DNA from: an uncultured Eubacteriales bacterium
GTDB taxonomy: Bacteria; Bacillota; Clostridia; UBA1381; UMGS1253
NCBI GenBank assembly: GCA_900550065.1
Contig: URQR01000055.1
Coordinates: forward strand, 1 to 10,973
Length of the DNA stretch: 10,973 nucleotides
Reading direction: 5' to 3'
In this document: positions 1-6,697 of the stretch, piece by piece
Numbering within the stretch: the stretch's first letter is position 1
How the letters are laid out: the number at the start of each line of letters is the position of its first letter
The notes under the pieces: generated by a model
Told to the model about the DNA's origin: nothing
What the model saw: the letters and a program-made list of their open reading frames with translations, nothing else
The model's database searches: none
Position numbers and translations under genes: made by a program

Positions 1-389
1 TCAAAGGTATTTAAAATTACTTTATCTGTATAACAAGAAGCGTGAAAAGCGTAGTTTCCAATCCGTGCTATATTATATGCTGCGTCGTGCGGGTATGTAC
101 TTGTCAATACGGAATTTCCACGAATTAGATTGATGTTTTGCTTTTGAAATATGTGCTTATAATAATCATATGTGCTTGGCTCGCACACAAATATATTTTT
201 GCCGATATGATGTATACTCATGTCGACATGTCCGCATACGGTTTCATCAAGTTTGTCAACTTTGCAGCTCTTATATACGATTATTCCTAATTTTTCTAAC
301 GATGCAATGATTTCTGGCGCAGTTCTGTAATCTACTAATACAGCACAAACACTCTCCTCTGGTAAATTCGGATTTGACAAAAATTTCAT
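1..389 (-). CDS. DUF6873-like protein, GME-type fold (partial, C-terminus outside window)
   Basis: An open frame starts at ATG (389) after an AGTAGGGGAG ribosome binding site and runs off the window at base 1, giving 129 visible residues. The translation opens MKFLSNPNLPEESVCAVLVD and later contains CGHVDMSIHHIGKNIFVC and YPHDAAYNIARIGN. From memory, these resemble clostridial proteins labelled DUF6873, thought to adopt the fold of guanidino-group-modifying enzymes such as agmatine deiminase and amidinotransferase; the His-x-Asp-Met segment matches the metal/substrate-type motif seen there. No activity is established for this family as far as I know, so no substrate is proposed. The gene has its own promoter-like inverted repeat just upstream (418-459) and is separated from ireB by a terminator, so it is probably transcribed alone. 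The family call is by recollection of motif style; the downstream half, which might hold a catalytic Cys, is not visible. Confidence 0.7.
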   Translation of the reverse strand, partial: MKFLSNPNLPEESVCAVLVDYRTAPEIIASLEKLGIIVYKSCKVDKLDETVCGHVDMSIHHIGKNIFVCEPSTYDYYKHIFQKQNINLIRGNSVLTSTYPHDAAYNIARIGNYAFHASCYTDKVILNTF

Positions 390-417
390 TTTACTCCCCT
401 ACTCCTTATTTATATTG

Positions 418-459
418 TTTTTATAATTTACATAATATAATTATTGTAAATTATAAAAA
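418..459. promoter_or_regulatory. 15-base perfect inverted repeat with promoter-like boxes on both strands
   Basis: TTTTTATAATTTACA (418-432) and TGTAAATTATAAAAA (445-459) are perfect reverse complements separated by 12 bases. Because the repeat contains TTTACA and TATAAA, each strand reads TTTACA, 19 bases, TATAAA, a plausible though long-spaced sigma-A promoter in both directions. On the minus strand it would start transcription around 413, about 24 bases before the DUF6873-like ATG. On the plus strand it would start around 464, ahead of the hairpins at 511-589. It could equally be a repressor operator overlapping a single promoter. The symmetry is directly visible; promoter activity is inferred. 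Confidence 0.5.
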
Positions 460-463
460 GCTG

Positions 464-590
464 TCACCAATTTTTTCTTTGCTCATAGACTGATACTATA
501 AAAAGTAAACAGTATTTCCGGTCAAATTATATTTGGCCGTTAAAATACTCCGCAGGAATTTGCCCCTCCTTGATTCCTGCGGACTTTTTA
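464..590 (+). ncRNA. candidate structured small RNA ending in an intrinsic terminator with C-rich loop
   Basis: No open frame of note is seen here. The plus strand folds into two adjacent hairpins. The first has an outer stem 511-517/543-549 (AGTATTT with AAATACT) and an inner stem 519-526/532-539 (CGGTCAAA with TTTGGCCG, one G-U). The second is the terminator stem at 549-583. The terminator loop reads TTTGCCCCTCCTTG, complementary to Shine-Dalgarno sequences such as CAAGGAGGGG. C-rich loops of this kind are known in Firmicutes regulatory RNAs such as RsaE/RoxS. The 5' end is uncertain: about 464 from the inverted-repeat promoter, or about 507 from the extended -10-like TGATACTAT at 491-499. 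No match to a known RNA family is claimed. Confidence 0.35.
549..589 (+). terminator. intrinsic terminator-like hairpin, plus strand
   Basis: TCCGCAGGAAT (549-559) pairs perfectly with ATTCCTGCGGA (573-583) around a 13-base loop and is followed by CTTTTTATG, a U-tract for a plus-strand transcript. On the minus strand the sequence after the stem is GTATTTTAAC, a weaker tract, so the plus orientation is preferred. No plus-strand protein gene lies upstream, which is why a small RNA is proposed. Confidence 0.6.
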
Positions 591-595
591 TGCTT

Positions 596-628
596 ATAAA
601 AATATCCGCACAAATTTTTGTGCGGATA
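596..628 (-). terminator. intrinsic terminator of ireB
   Basis: TATCCGCACAAA (603-614) pairs with TTTGTGCGGATA (617-628), a 12-base perfect inverted repeat with a nominal 2-base centre. Read on the minus strand the stem is followed by TTTTTATAA, and it lies 16 bases beyond the ireB stop codon. The plus strand also has a T-tract a few bases later (GTTTTTAT), so the structure may stop transcription from both sides. Confidence 0.8.
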
Positions 629-644
629 CGTGTTTTTATACTGC

Positions 645-899
645 TTACAGCTCTTTTAAATAATTCTTTACCAACTCTTCTAAAATTTCATCGCGTTCTA
701 CGCGGTTTATAATGCTTCTCGCATTATTGTAATTCGTGATATAGGTTGGGTCGCCGGAAAGAATATAGCCCACCAGCTGGCTAACAGGATTATATCCTTT
801 GACTTTTAATGCATTATAAACTGCACAAATGATATCCTGTACTTCTTTTGTGCGTTCGTTTTCCATGTTGTCAAATTTCATTGTCTCATAAATAGGCAT
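645..899 (-). CDS. ireB: IreB family regulatory phosphoprotein (UPF0297/DUF965)
   Basis: The 84-residue protein matches the IreB family along its length, with the hallmark stretches VKGYNPVSQLVGYILSGDP and the C-terminal VERDEILEELVKNYLK. In Enterococcus faecalis IreB is a small cytoplasmic dimer phosphorylated on N-terminal Thr residues by the PASTA kinase IreK, and it negatively influences cephalosporin resistance. Here the N-terminus MPIYETMKFD carries a Thr at position 6, a possible phospho-acceptor by analogy. The start at 899 is chosen because AAAGGGGGG precedes it at normal spacing and family members begin here; an in-frame extension to 971 would run through the promoter at 937-965. 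The gene has its own promoter and terminator and stands alone, whereas it often sits between alaS and ruvX in Firmicutes. Confidence 0.95.
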   Translation of the reverse strand: MPIYETMKFDNMENERTKEVQDIICAVYNALKVKGYNPVSQLVGYILSGDPTYITNYNNARSIINRVERDEILEELVKNYLKEL

Positions 900-936
900 A
901 CTCTTTCGCCCCCCTTTGACTGATTTGCATAGTCTT

Positions 937-965
937 ATTATACTATGAATATGTAGATAATTCAA
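937..965 (-). promoter_or_regulatory. sigma-A type promoter of ireB
   Basis: On the minus strand TTGAAT (965-960) is followed after exactly 17 bases by a perfect TATAAT (942-937). Transcription would start near 930, leaving a leader of about 30 bases before the ireB ATG at 899. It is the best promoter match I found in the window and makes ireB transcription independent of the long upstream gene run. Confidence 0.8.
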
Positions 966-997
966 GAACAAATTATTAATTTTGTATTAAATTTACC

Positions 998-2926
998 TTA
1001 AATTGTAATCACGAACCGGAATCTTGCATCCTCGCTGTACCACATCGGGAAATTTGTTCCCCAAATGTTATTATAAAGATTCACAGAAATTTCACCGGAT
1101 GATTCCGGCAATTGGTTTGTAAAGTTTAACAACGAAGGCCCGGACGGCGCAAATAAAGCTGCGTCAAGGCTTTCGATTTCCATCTGATGCCCATCCGCCA
1201 TAGGAAGTCGTATGCCGTAATCGGAAGCGTGCAGTGCGCGGCCGCCGTTACTGATAACTTTTTGTGTGTCAATCCACTTACCAAGTTTGCGAATAAAGCA
1301 TCCCTGATGTGGTGCCGCAAAGGACAGCCACAACGCTTCGCCTAATCTATTTGCATCCTTTTTAAACCAAGACAAATCAATTTCGATTTTTTCCGGTTTA
1401 AACTGGTACGAAACAAATACTTGACGCGGACAGCCATATTGCGTATACGCTTCCTCCGGCATTCGCAATTCCGCTAATAACTTCGTATCACGGCGGTAAA
1501 GATTTGCAAGCGCAGCGTTGAACCGCTTGCCCTTTTGTAATACCTTTTCGCATCCAATCTTGCCAAAGTCTTCAAGCGCCCAGTCAAAATCATGTGTGTT
1601 ATATTGCTTCTGGAAGCGTTTAAAGTCCTCGGAACCGAATACTTCGTACATAAACTTACCAATCATGCCATGCGTAAAGATTGATTCCCCGTCAAAAGAT
1701 ACTGCACAAAGTGCGCCCGTATCATCAAATGATACCGTATAGCCGCCAATTGTAACATCTGTTATCTTCGACAATTTATCATAATGGCTGATATCCGGCT
1801 GATTTATTTTATATTCCGCCAAAGCTTGCTCCGCCGCTTGTTTCGTCTCTCCATCCAGCGATTCCACAGCATCTGTCACATATTGGCGCTGTTCATCCCA
1901 CGACGCAATAAAACGGCGGTATTTTTCAGTGCTAATTTCGTTTTGCAGCGCTTCTTTTGTAAATGTGTCATGGTCATCAAGAAATTTCATTTCGCACTTG
2001 CCCCATGTATGCTCCGGTACAAGCAGTAAATGTTTTTCCATTTTCCGCCTATCCGTCTCAGAAAACTGACTCCGCAGCCGCAATAGCGAACGGTAACCAC
2101 TTACCTTACGCGGGTCTGTACCCACACCATGAATCCAAGTATCCCCCATTTCCTCCGTTACAACAGGCAGACTGTCTTTGACTGCAAGTACCGCCTCCGC
2201 CATTCCGTTTAAGTCAGTTGCGGTAATAGCCGCATTTGGGTATTGAGCACGAATTTCGTCGTAAATTTCAATTACGTCCTCCACATTTTGCGGCCCGCAG
2301 TTGTCGTTTGTATGTGCAAAATGAATCACTGTGTCTGTACCGGGAATCCGCGCCGCTTCGCCGTAATATCCTTTATTATAAACGACAACCACCTCATTGT
2401 TGTCATCATAGTGCCAAATAAAGAAATCCGGCACATCCGGCGGCATAGACGCAGGGTTCACGCCAATATGAAGTAGTTTGATTCCTGCCTCTGTTAAATA
2501 TGGAATCATCGCTTTCGTATGCCCAGGTACATCGGTGACTTTCCCTGCAATTGTATCCTTGCTAAATTTTGTATCCATTGTTTTAGCAATAGAGAGTCCA
2601 TATCGAAACAATTCTGCATCCATCGCCTCGGTATGCGTTGTAAACGGAAGTGCATGATAACTAATATCGCCTTCGCGAATTGCACGCTCCATATCGGCCT
2701 GCATCGTTTTATCAGACAGTTCTAAATAGTGGTAAATCATCCACGAACCAACTGTCCAAACGAACCGCTCGCTTCGCCCACTCTCCTTCAGCTCCCGCGC
2801 AAGCCGGATTGCGGAAGGAATATGGGTCTGAATATAGTCGTTAATTACGTTTTTAGCATAGTCAGTATAGCCGACATCTAAATGTGTTTTAAAAAGCAGC
2901 AACACTTTTTTTACGCTCGTGTCCAT
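998..2926 (-). CDS. DUF5054 protein, GH38-like glycoside hydrolase
   Basis: This 642-residue protein has the N-terminal pattern of the GH38/57 alpha-mannosidase superfamily as found in DUF5054 proteins. FKTHLDVGYTDYA carries His15 and Asp17, expected Zn ligands. TDVPGHTKAM carries Asp132, at the position of the metal-binding nucleophile. LPFTTHTEAMDAELF (94-108) and TWIHGVGTDP with His266 complete a GH38-like set. Family knowledge therefore suggests a metal-dependent retaining glycosidase, but no substrate is proven for DUF5054. There is no signal peptide, so it is probably cytoplasmic. The C-terminal half (about 390-642) looks like the beta-rich domains of these enzymes. Start ATG at 2926 has GGAGG seven bases upstream. 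It follows yuiD by 21 bases and is the odd metabolic member at the end of a housekeeping run; no transporter or sugar regulator is next to it. Confidence 0.85.
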   Translation of the reverse strand: MDTSVKKVLLLFKTHLDVGYTDYAKNVINDYIQTHIPSAIRLARELKESGRSERFVWTVGSWMIYHYLELSDKTMQADMERAIREGDISYHALPFTTHTEAMDAELFRYGLSIAKTMDTKFSKDTIAGKVTDVPGHTKAMIPYLTEAGIKLLHIGVNPASMPPDVPDFFIWHYDDNNEVVVVYNKGYYGEAARIPGTDTVIHFAHTNDNCGPQNVEDVIEIYDEIRAQYPNAAITATDLNGMAEAVLAVKDSLPVVTEEMGDTWIHGVGTDPRKVSGYRSLLRLRSQFSETDRRKMEKHLLLVPEHTWGKCEMKFLDDHDTFTKEALQNEISTEKYRRFIASWDEQRQYVTDAVESLDGETKQAAEQALAEYKINQPDISHYDKLSKITDVTIGGYTVSFDDTGALCAVSFDGESIFTHGMIGKFMYEVFGSEDFKRFQKQYNTHDFDWALEDFGKIGCEKVLQKGKRFNAALANLYRRDTKLLAELRMPEEAYTQYGCPRQVFVSYQFKPEKIEIDLSWFKKDANRLGEALWLSFAAPHQGCFIRKLGKWIDTQKVISNGGRALHASDYGIRLPMADGHQMEIESLDAALFAPSGPSLLNFTNQLPESSGEISVNLYNNIWGTNFPMWYSEDARFRFVITI

Positions 2927-2947
2927 AGAGTAACCTCCGAAACAGTT

Positions 2948-3403
2948 TTAAAATACAAAGAAATGCATGATGCATGCAACTACGATTCCTAATATTGCTC
3001 CGGCAAATACCTCAAACGGTGTATGACCGAGCAGCTCCTTGAGCCGCTCTCCCTGTATTTCAGGTCCCTCGTCCCAATGTTCAATAATTTGGTTTAAAAT
3101 TGAGGCCTGTTTACCTGCTGCACGCCGGACGCCGGACGCATCATACATAACGATTAGACCAAACACAAAACACGCCGCAAACAACGGGCTTCCAAAGCCT
3201 GTGTGAAACCCAATCATAATCATAAGCGAGGTAACAAAGGAGGAGTGGGAACTCGGCATACCGCCGGCGCCTACCAGCCGGTGAAAGTCAAACCGCCTGT
3301 CGACAATCAAAACAAAAACCACCTTTAAAACCTGTGCCAAAGCCCATGCGAGCACCGCCGTCCATAAGACCTGATTGTAAAACAATTCATCAAACACCTT
3401 CAT
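2948..3403 (-). CDS. divergent PAP2 family membrane protein (YuiD/DUF212)
   Basis: The 151-residue protein is highly hydrophobic, with membrane segments around 11-35, 56-87 and 132-151. It shows the DUF212/YuiD signature: GGMPSSHSS (47-55), equivalent to the PAP2 phosphatase core motif, DASGVRRAAGKQA (88-100) and LLGHTPFEVFAGA (124-136). Family members are acid phosphatase/vanadium haloperoxidase-related membrane proteins. A lipid phosphate phosphatase role, possibly on prenyl phosphates, is inferred, and the position directly after ispA fits that idea without proving it. The start at 3403 is preferred because GAGGAG lies upstream at workable spacing and the length matches the family (about 150-160); a longer TTG-initiated form adds 12 residues without support. 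The gap to ispA is 46 bases and to the DUF5054 gene 21, consistent with one transcript. Confidence 0.9.
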   Translation of the reverse strand: MKVFDELFYNQVLWTAVLAWALAQVLKVVFVLIVDRRFDFHRLVGAGGMPSSHSSFVTSLMIMIGFHTGFGSPLFAACFVFGLIVMYDASGVRRAAGKQASILNQIIEHWDEGPEIQGERLKELLGHTPFEVFAGAILGIVVACIMHFFVF

Positions 3404-3449
3404 ATTGTTTGCTTCTCCTCTGCCGAATCTATCAATCAATTAAAATCGT

Positions 3450-4331
3450 TTATTTGTCCCTGCGGAGTAAATACTCCGTAAGGCTGTGTAAGAAATCTGC
3501 TCTTTCGCCAAACTGCGATAAGGTATCCTTTGCCGCCTGCGTATGCTGCAGGAGCAGTTTCTTCGCCTCTTGTAGGCCATATAGCGTAACATACGTGTTT
3601 TTATGCGCCGCGTTGTCGCCGCCGGTCGGTTTTCCGAGTGCCGCCGCGTCGCCCTCTACATCAAGGATGTCATCCTTAATCTGAAATGCAAGTCCTAAAT
3701 GACACGCAAACTGTTCCAACGCCGTTATCTGCGTCTCATCCGCGCCGCTCAAAATCGCGCCGCCGCACGCTGCCGCGCATATCAGGCCCCCGGTCTTTTT
3801 TTCGTGCAGTACACGTAGTTCATCTTGACTGATTATTTTATTTTCACTCTCGATATCAAGTACTTGTCCGCCAATCATGCCGGAAATGCCCGCACTCTTT
3901 GCGATGTACGCCGCTGCACGCAAAACAGATGCGGCCTCTACGTGCGACGCCGCAAGCATTGTTTCAAATGCGAAATTGAGCAACGCATCACCCGCCAGCA
4001 CAGCCATCGCCTCGCCAAATACAATGTGATTCGTCTTGCGTCCCCGCCGCAGGTCAGAATTGTCCATCGCAGGCAGGTCGTCGTGTATCAGCGAATAAGT
4101 ATGAATCATCTCCAACGCACAGGCAAACGGCATTGCAGCAGTACTGTCCGGCTGAAACATCTCATATGACGCAAGCAACAACACAGGACGAATCCGTTTC
4201 CCACCCGCAAAAACGCTGTAGCGCATCGCCTCGGTAATTGTGGGCGGCACAGCGTCCATATCTGCTAAAAATTGTTTTAATGCATGGTCAACCGCATTGA
4301 TTTTTTCTGAAAAAACAGTCTGAAAGTCCAT
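3450..4331 (-). CDS. ispA: farnesyl diphosphate synthase (polyprenyl synthetase)
   Basis: IspA condenses isopentenyl diphosphate with DMAPP/geranyl diphosphate to make farnesyl diphosphate, the precursor of undecaprenyl and other prenyl lipids; it is cytoplasmic and Mg-dependent. The 293-residue length is typical. GGKRIRP (43-49) binds the pyrophosphate. The first Asp-rich motif is DDLPAMD (84-90), with the two-residue insertion of bacterial FPP synthases, and the second is KDDILD (219-224). GQVLDI (155-160) and EKKTGGL (177-183) are also family motifs. Tyr79, five residues before the first Asp motif, fits a product limited to about C15. The ATG lies two bases after the xseB stop, with its ribosome binding site (GAGGAAT) inside the xseB end, so the two are translationally linked. 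xseB-ispA adjacency is classic in bacteria. Confidence 0.96.
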   Translation of the reverse strand: MDFQTVFSEKINAVDHALKQFLADMDAVPPTITEAMRYSVFAGGKRIRPVLLLASYEMFQPDSTAAMPFACALEMIHTYSLIHDDLPAMDNSDLRRGRKTNHIVFGEAMAVLAGDALLNFAFETMLAASHVEAASVLRAAAYIAKSAGISGMIGGQVLDIESENKIISQDELRVLHEKKTGGLICAAACGGAILSGADETQITALEQFACHLGLAFQIKDDILDVEGDAAALGKPTGGDNAAHKNTYVTLYGLQEAKKLLLQHTQAAKDTLSQFGERADFLHSLTEYLLRRDK

Positions 4332-4333
4332 CC

Positions 4334-4567
4334 CTATTCCTCATCTTCCATCAAAAAGTTTTGCTCTGTCACTTCTCCATCTTTACGCAGAAGGACGTTG
4401 ACCTTTTGCTCTGCTTCATCTAAGAGCTTACCACACTGCGCCGACAACGCAACACCGCGCTCGAACAGCTTGAGCGACTCGTCGAGCGGAATATCGTTTT
4501 TTTCGAGCTTTGTGACGATTTCTTCTAACTCTTTGATATTTGTTTCAAAATTGTTTTTATCACTCAT
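4334..4567 (-). CDS. xseB: exodeoxyribonuclease VII small subunit
   Basis: The 77-residue protein has the XseB helical hairpin: FETNIKELEEIVTKLEKNDI (7-26), LDESLKLFERGVALSAQCGK (28-47) and LLDEAEQKVNVL (48-59), followed by an acidic tail. Several small subunits wrap the coiled-coil region of XseA to form exonuclease VII, a metal-independent nuclease that cuts single-stranded DNA from both ends to short oligonucleotides. GAGAGG lies upstream of the ATG at 4567. It is 41 bases after xseA and 2 bases before ispA, as expected for a single transcript. Length and sequence are ordinary for the family. Confidence 0.95.
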   Translation of the reverse strand: MSDKNNFETNIKELEEIVTKLEKNDIPLDESLKLFERGVALSAQCGKLLDEAEQKVNVLLRKDGEVTEQNFLMEDEE

Positions 4568-4608
4568 TTATATTCGGCCTCTCTATAAAAAATACATGTA
4601 TGATTTTG

Positions 4609-5793
4609 CTATATAACTTTGCAATCGACTGTTCCATCGGATAAAACAAGCTGAAATTCCTTTCCTGCTACGGCCTCACTGATATGCTTAATCACTGTAC
4701 CGTCGCGCTCCCTTGCGATACTATAACCACGCCCAAGTACGGCGAGTGGGCTCATCGCGTCCAACTTTCCTGCTGCGGCATTCATCTCGTCTGTCTTTTT
4801 GCTAATAATCAATTTCATGTTACGCACCAACTGCTTAAATATATCGTCCGTAAGCACCCTGTTGTCTGCCAGCCTATTTTCCGGACTTTTCAGCACTAAT
4901 TTTTCAAGTGCGGCACGCTTAATCTGTACAATATGCAAGGCGCCAAATGCAAGCCTTGACTTCAAAGAAAACACCTTTTCCTGTATTTCCGCCGCAGACG
5001 GAACGACAAGCTCCGCCGCCGCAGACGGCGTCGGAGCGCGCAAATCCGCGACAAAATCTGCAATTGTAAAATCGGTTTCGTGCCCAACCGCTGATACAAT
5101 TGGTATTTCCGACGCATAAATCGCCCGCGCGGTCGCCTCTTCGTTAAACGCCCATAAATCCTCAATTGAGCCGCCGCCGCGACCAACGATGAGCACATCC
5201 GCACACCTCTGATGGTTAAAATACTCAATTGCTTCTACAATACCGGCAGAAGCGCCCTCGCCCTGTACCAGTGCCGGATAAATCAGCACCTTCGCGCACG
5301 GATACCGCCGCGAGAGGACGTTAATAATATCGCGTACAGCAGCCCCTGTCGTAGCAGTTACAACGCCAATTGTGGAAGGATATTGCGGAAGCGGCTTTTT
5401 GTGCGCTTCGTCGAAAAGCCCTTCCTCGAGTAATTTTGCTTTGAGCTGCTCATAGGCAATATGCAAAGAGCCAACGCCGTCCGGCTGCATCTCTTCAATA
5501 TAGAGCTGATATGCGCCGTCGCGCTCATAAACGGAAACACGCCCACGTGCAAGCACTTTCATTCCATTTTCCGGCGCAAACGCAAGCCGCAGCGCACTCG
5601 ATTTAAACATAACCGCCTTCAACACGCCGCCCTCGTCCTTGAGCGTTAAATAGCAATGTCCCGAATAGTGCTGCTTATAGTTTGAAATTTCACCCTTGAC
5701 CCAAATATTATTTAAGATCGGTGTGCCGTCCATCATCTGCTTGATAAAGCGGTTTAATTGCGACACGGTCGCGGTATAAATTTTCCCCTCCAC
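4609..5793 (-). CDS. xseA: exodeoxyribonuclease VII large subunit
   Basis: The 394-residue protein has the XseA layout: an N-terminal OB-fold DNA-binding domain (about 5-103, with VKGEISNYK at 32-40 and SGHCYLTLKD at 44-53), then the catalytic domain (about 125-340) with GVVTATTGAAVRDI (143-156), GRGGGSIEDLWAFNEE (204-219), VGHETDFT (236-243) and LRAPTPSAAAE (251-261). A helical region follows, then a C-terminal segment containing LGRGYSIAR (353-361). It is the catalytic subunit of exonuclease VII, used in recombination and mismatch repair. The start is GTG at 5793, with AAAGGGGGAGG just upstream; no nearby ATG fits. It begins 20 bases after the nusB stop. The protein is near the short end of the family's usual 400-450 residues, with the coiled-coil region compact, but all core motifs are present. 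Confidence 0.96.
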   Translation of the reverse strand: MEGKIYTATVSQLNRFIKQMMDGTPILNNIWVKGEISNYKQHYSGHCYLTLKDEGGVLKAVMFKSSALRLAFAPENGMKVLARGRVSVYERDGAYQLYIEEMQPDGVGSLHIAYEQLKAKLLEEGLFDEAHKKPLPQYPSTIGVVTATTGAAVRDIINVLSRRYPCAKVLIYPALVQGEGASAGIVEAIEYFNHQRCADVLIVGRGGGSIEDLWAFNEEATARAIYASEIPIVSAVGHETDFTIADFVADLRAPTPSAAAELVVPSAAEIQEKVFSLKSRLAFGALHIVQIKRAALEKLVLKSPENRLADNRVLTDDIFKQLVRNMKLIISKKTDEMNAAAGKLDAMSPLAVLGRGYSIARERDGTVIKHISEAVAGKEFQLVLSDGTVDCKVI

Positions 5794-5813
5794 GGCACCT
5801 CCCCCTTTCAGAA

Positions 5814-6230
5814 TTACGCCTTTGACGCTAAAATATTACTTAGCACACCGTTAATAAAACTTGGCGCCTCGTCGATGTCATACGCCTTTGCAAGCTCCAC
5901 CGCCTCATTGACCGATACGTTGTCTGGTATGTCGTCAATAAAAAGTATTTCATAGACGGCAAGACGTAAAATTGCAAGGCTCACCTTCGACAAACGGTCC
6001 GTCCGCCACCCAGCCTTTAGGTATTTTGCAATCTCGTCATCAAGTATATCTTTTTTTTCAAATATACCGTTTGCCGTTGAAACAATATATACAAATTGTT
6101 TTTTATCTGACTTTTTTAGGGCACGGTTCTCTTCTTCAAAGAGCTCTACCACCTGCGGATAGGAATCTTTGTGCGCCGTAATCTGGAATGCAAGCTTAAA
6201 CGCTTCGCATCTGGCCTCGCTTCTGTTCAT
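5814..6230 (-). CDS. nusB: transcription antitermination factor NusB
   Basis: NusB is a small all-helical cytoplasmic protein that with NusE (S10) binds boxA RNA and supports processive transcription of rRNA operons. The 138-residue protein shows the expected N-terminal RSEARCEAFKLAFQ (3-16), the basic/aromatic GWRTDRLSKVSLAILRLA (74-91) and the highly conserved SVNEAVELAKAYD (106-118) and FINGVL (125-130). The ATG at 6230 has GGAGG at ideal spacing. It lies between rpiB and xseA; nusB with xseA/xseB is a very common Firmicutes arrangement. Nothing is unusual in length or motifs. Confidence 0.96.
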   Translation of the reverse strand: MNRSEARCEAFKLAFQITAHKDSYPQVVELFEEENRALKKSDKKQFVYIVSTANGIFEKKDILDDEIAKYLKAGWRTDRLSKVSLAILRLAVYEILFIDDIPDNVSVNEAVELAKAYDIDEAPSFINGVLSNILASKA

Positions 6231-6262
6231 AAGTACCTCCGAATCTTTCTACCAGTCGTGTG

Positions 6263-6697
6263 TCAATCTTCAATCGACATAATCTTCCCAACGCGCGTCT
6301 CGTGCCGGCCGCCCTCAAATTCTGTGCTGACAAATGCGTCAACAATATCTAACGCAATAGCAGTTCCTGTTGTACGCCCGCCAAGGCAGAGCACGTTTGC
6401 GTTGTTGTGCATTCGGCACATCCGCCCGTCAAAGCTACTGTGGCACAGCGCCGCGCGGATTCCGTTGACCTTGTTTGCCGCAATGCTGATTCCAATCCCT
6501 GTTCCACAAATCAGAATCCCTTTTTCACATCGTTCCTCCGTAATTTCACCGCACACAGCTACAGCAACGTCCGGATAGTCTACCGCGTCGGGGCTGTAAC
6601 AGCCAAAGTCCCTGACTGTAATTCCTTTTTTTTCTAAATATCTTATAATCTCACCTTTTAGTGCATATCCGCCGTGATCGCTCCCGATTGCTATCAT
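6263..6697 (-). CDS. rpiB: ribose-5-phosphate isomerase B
   Basis: RpiB interconverts ribose 5-phosphate and ribulose 5-phosphate in the pentose phosphate pathway; RpiB-like enzymes can also act on allose 6-phosphate. The 144-residue protein starts MIAIGSDHGG, with Asp7 and His8 of the active site. It contains Tyr41-Pro42 of the DYPD loop, the catalytic-base Cys64 in LICGTGIGIS (62-71), the HNNAN segment (97-101) and the phosphate-binding region GGRHETRVGKI (129-139). All key residues are present. Its ATG overlaps the tsaB stop by ATGA, with AGGAGGAG just upstream, so it is translationally coupled to tsaB. The gap to nusB is 32 bases. Confidence 0.95.
   Translation of the reverse strand: MIAIGSDHGGYALKGEIIRYLEKKGITVRDFGCYSPDAVDYPDVAVAVCGEITEERCEKGILICGTGIGISIAANKVNGIRAALCHSSFDGRMCRMHNNANVLCLGGRTTGTAIALDIVDAFVSTEFEGGRHETRVGKIMSIED

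Noticed and set aside
390..600. Riboswitch or T-box leader controlling the DUF6873-like gene
   Set aside because: The hairpins lie upstream of the likely minus-strand promoter (418-459), so they would not be in that mRNA, and I recognise no known aptamer consensus.
900..971. Longer ireB form with 24 extra N-terminal residues starting at 971
   Set aside because: The extension reads through the TTGAAT-17-TATAAT promoter, lacks its own ribosome binding site and does not match the family; the ATG at 899 has a strong AAAGGGGGG site.
3404..3439. Longer yuiD-like protein from a TTG at 3439
   Set aside because: No ribosome binding site for that TTG, and the 151-residue form from ATG 3403 with GAGGAG upstream fits family length.
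6171..6578. 135-codon plus-strand open frame over nusB/rpiB
   Set aside because: A Pro/Ser/Arg-rich translation typical of antisense reading of GC-richer genes; the minus-strand genes explain the sequence.
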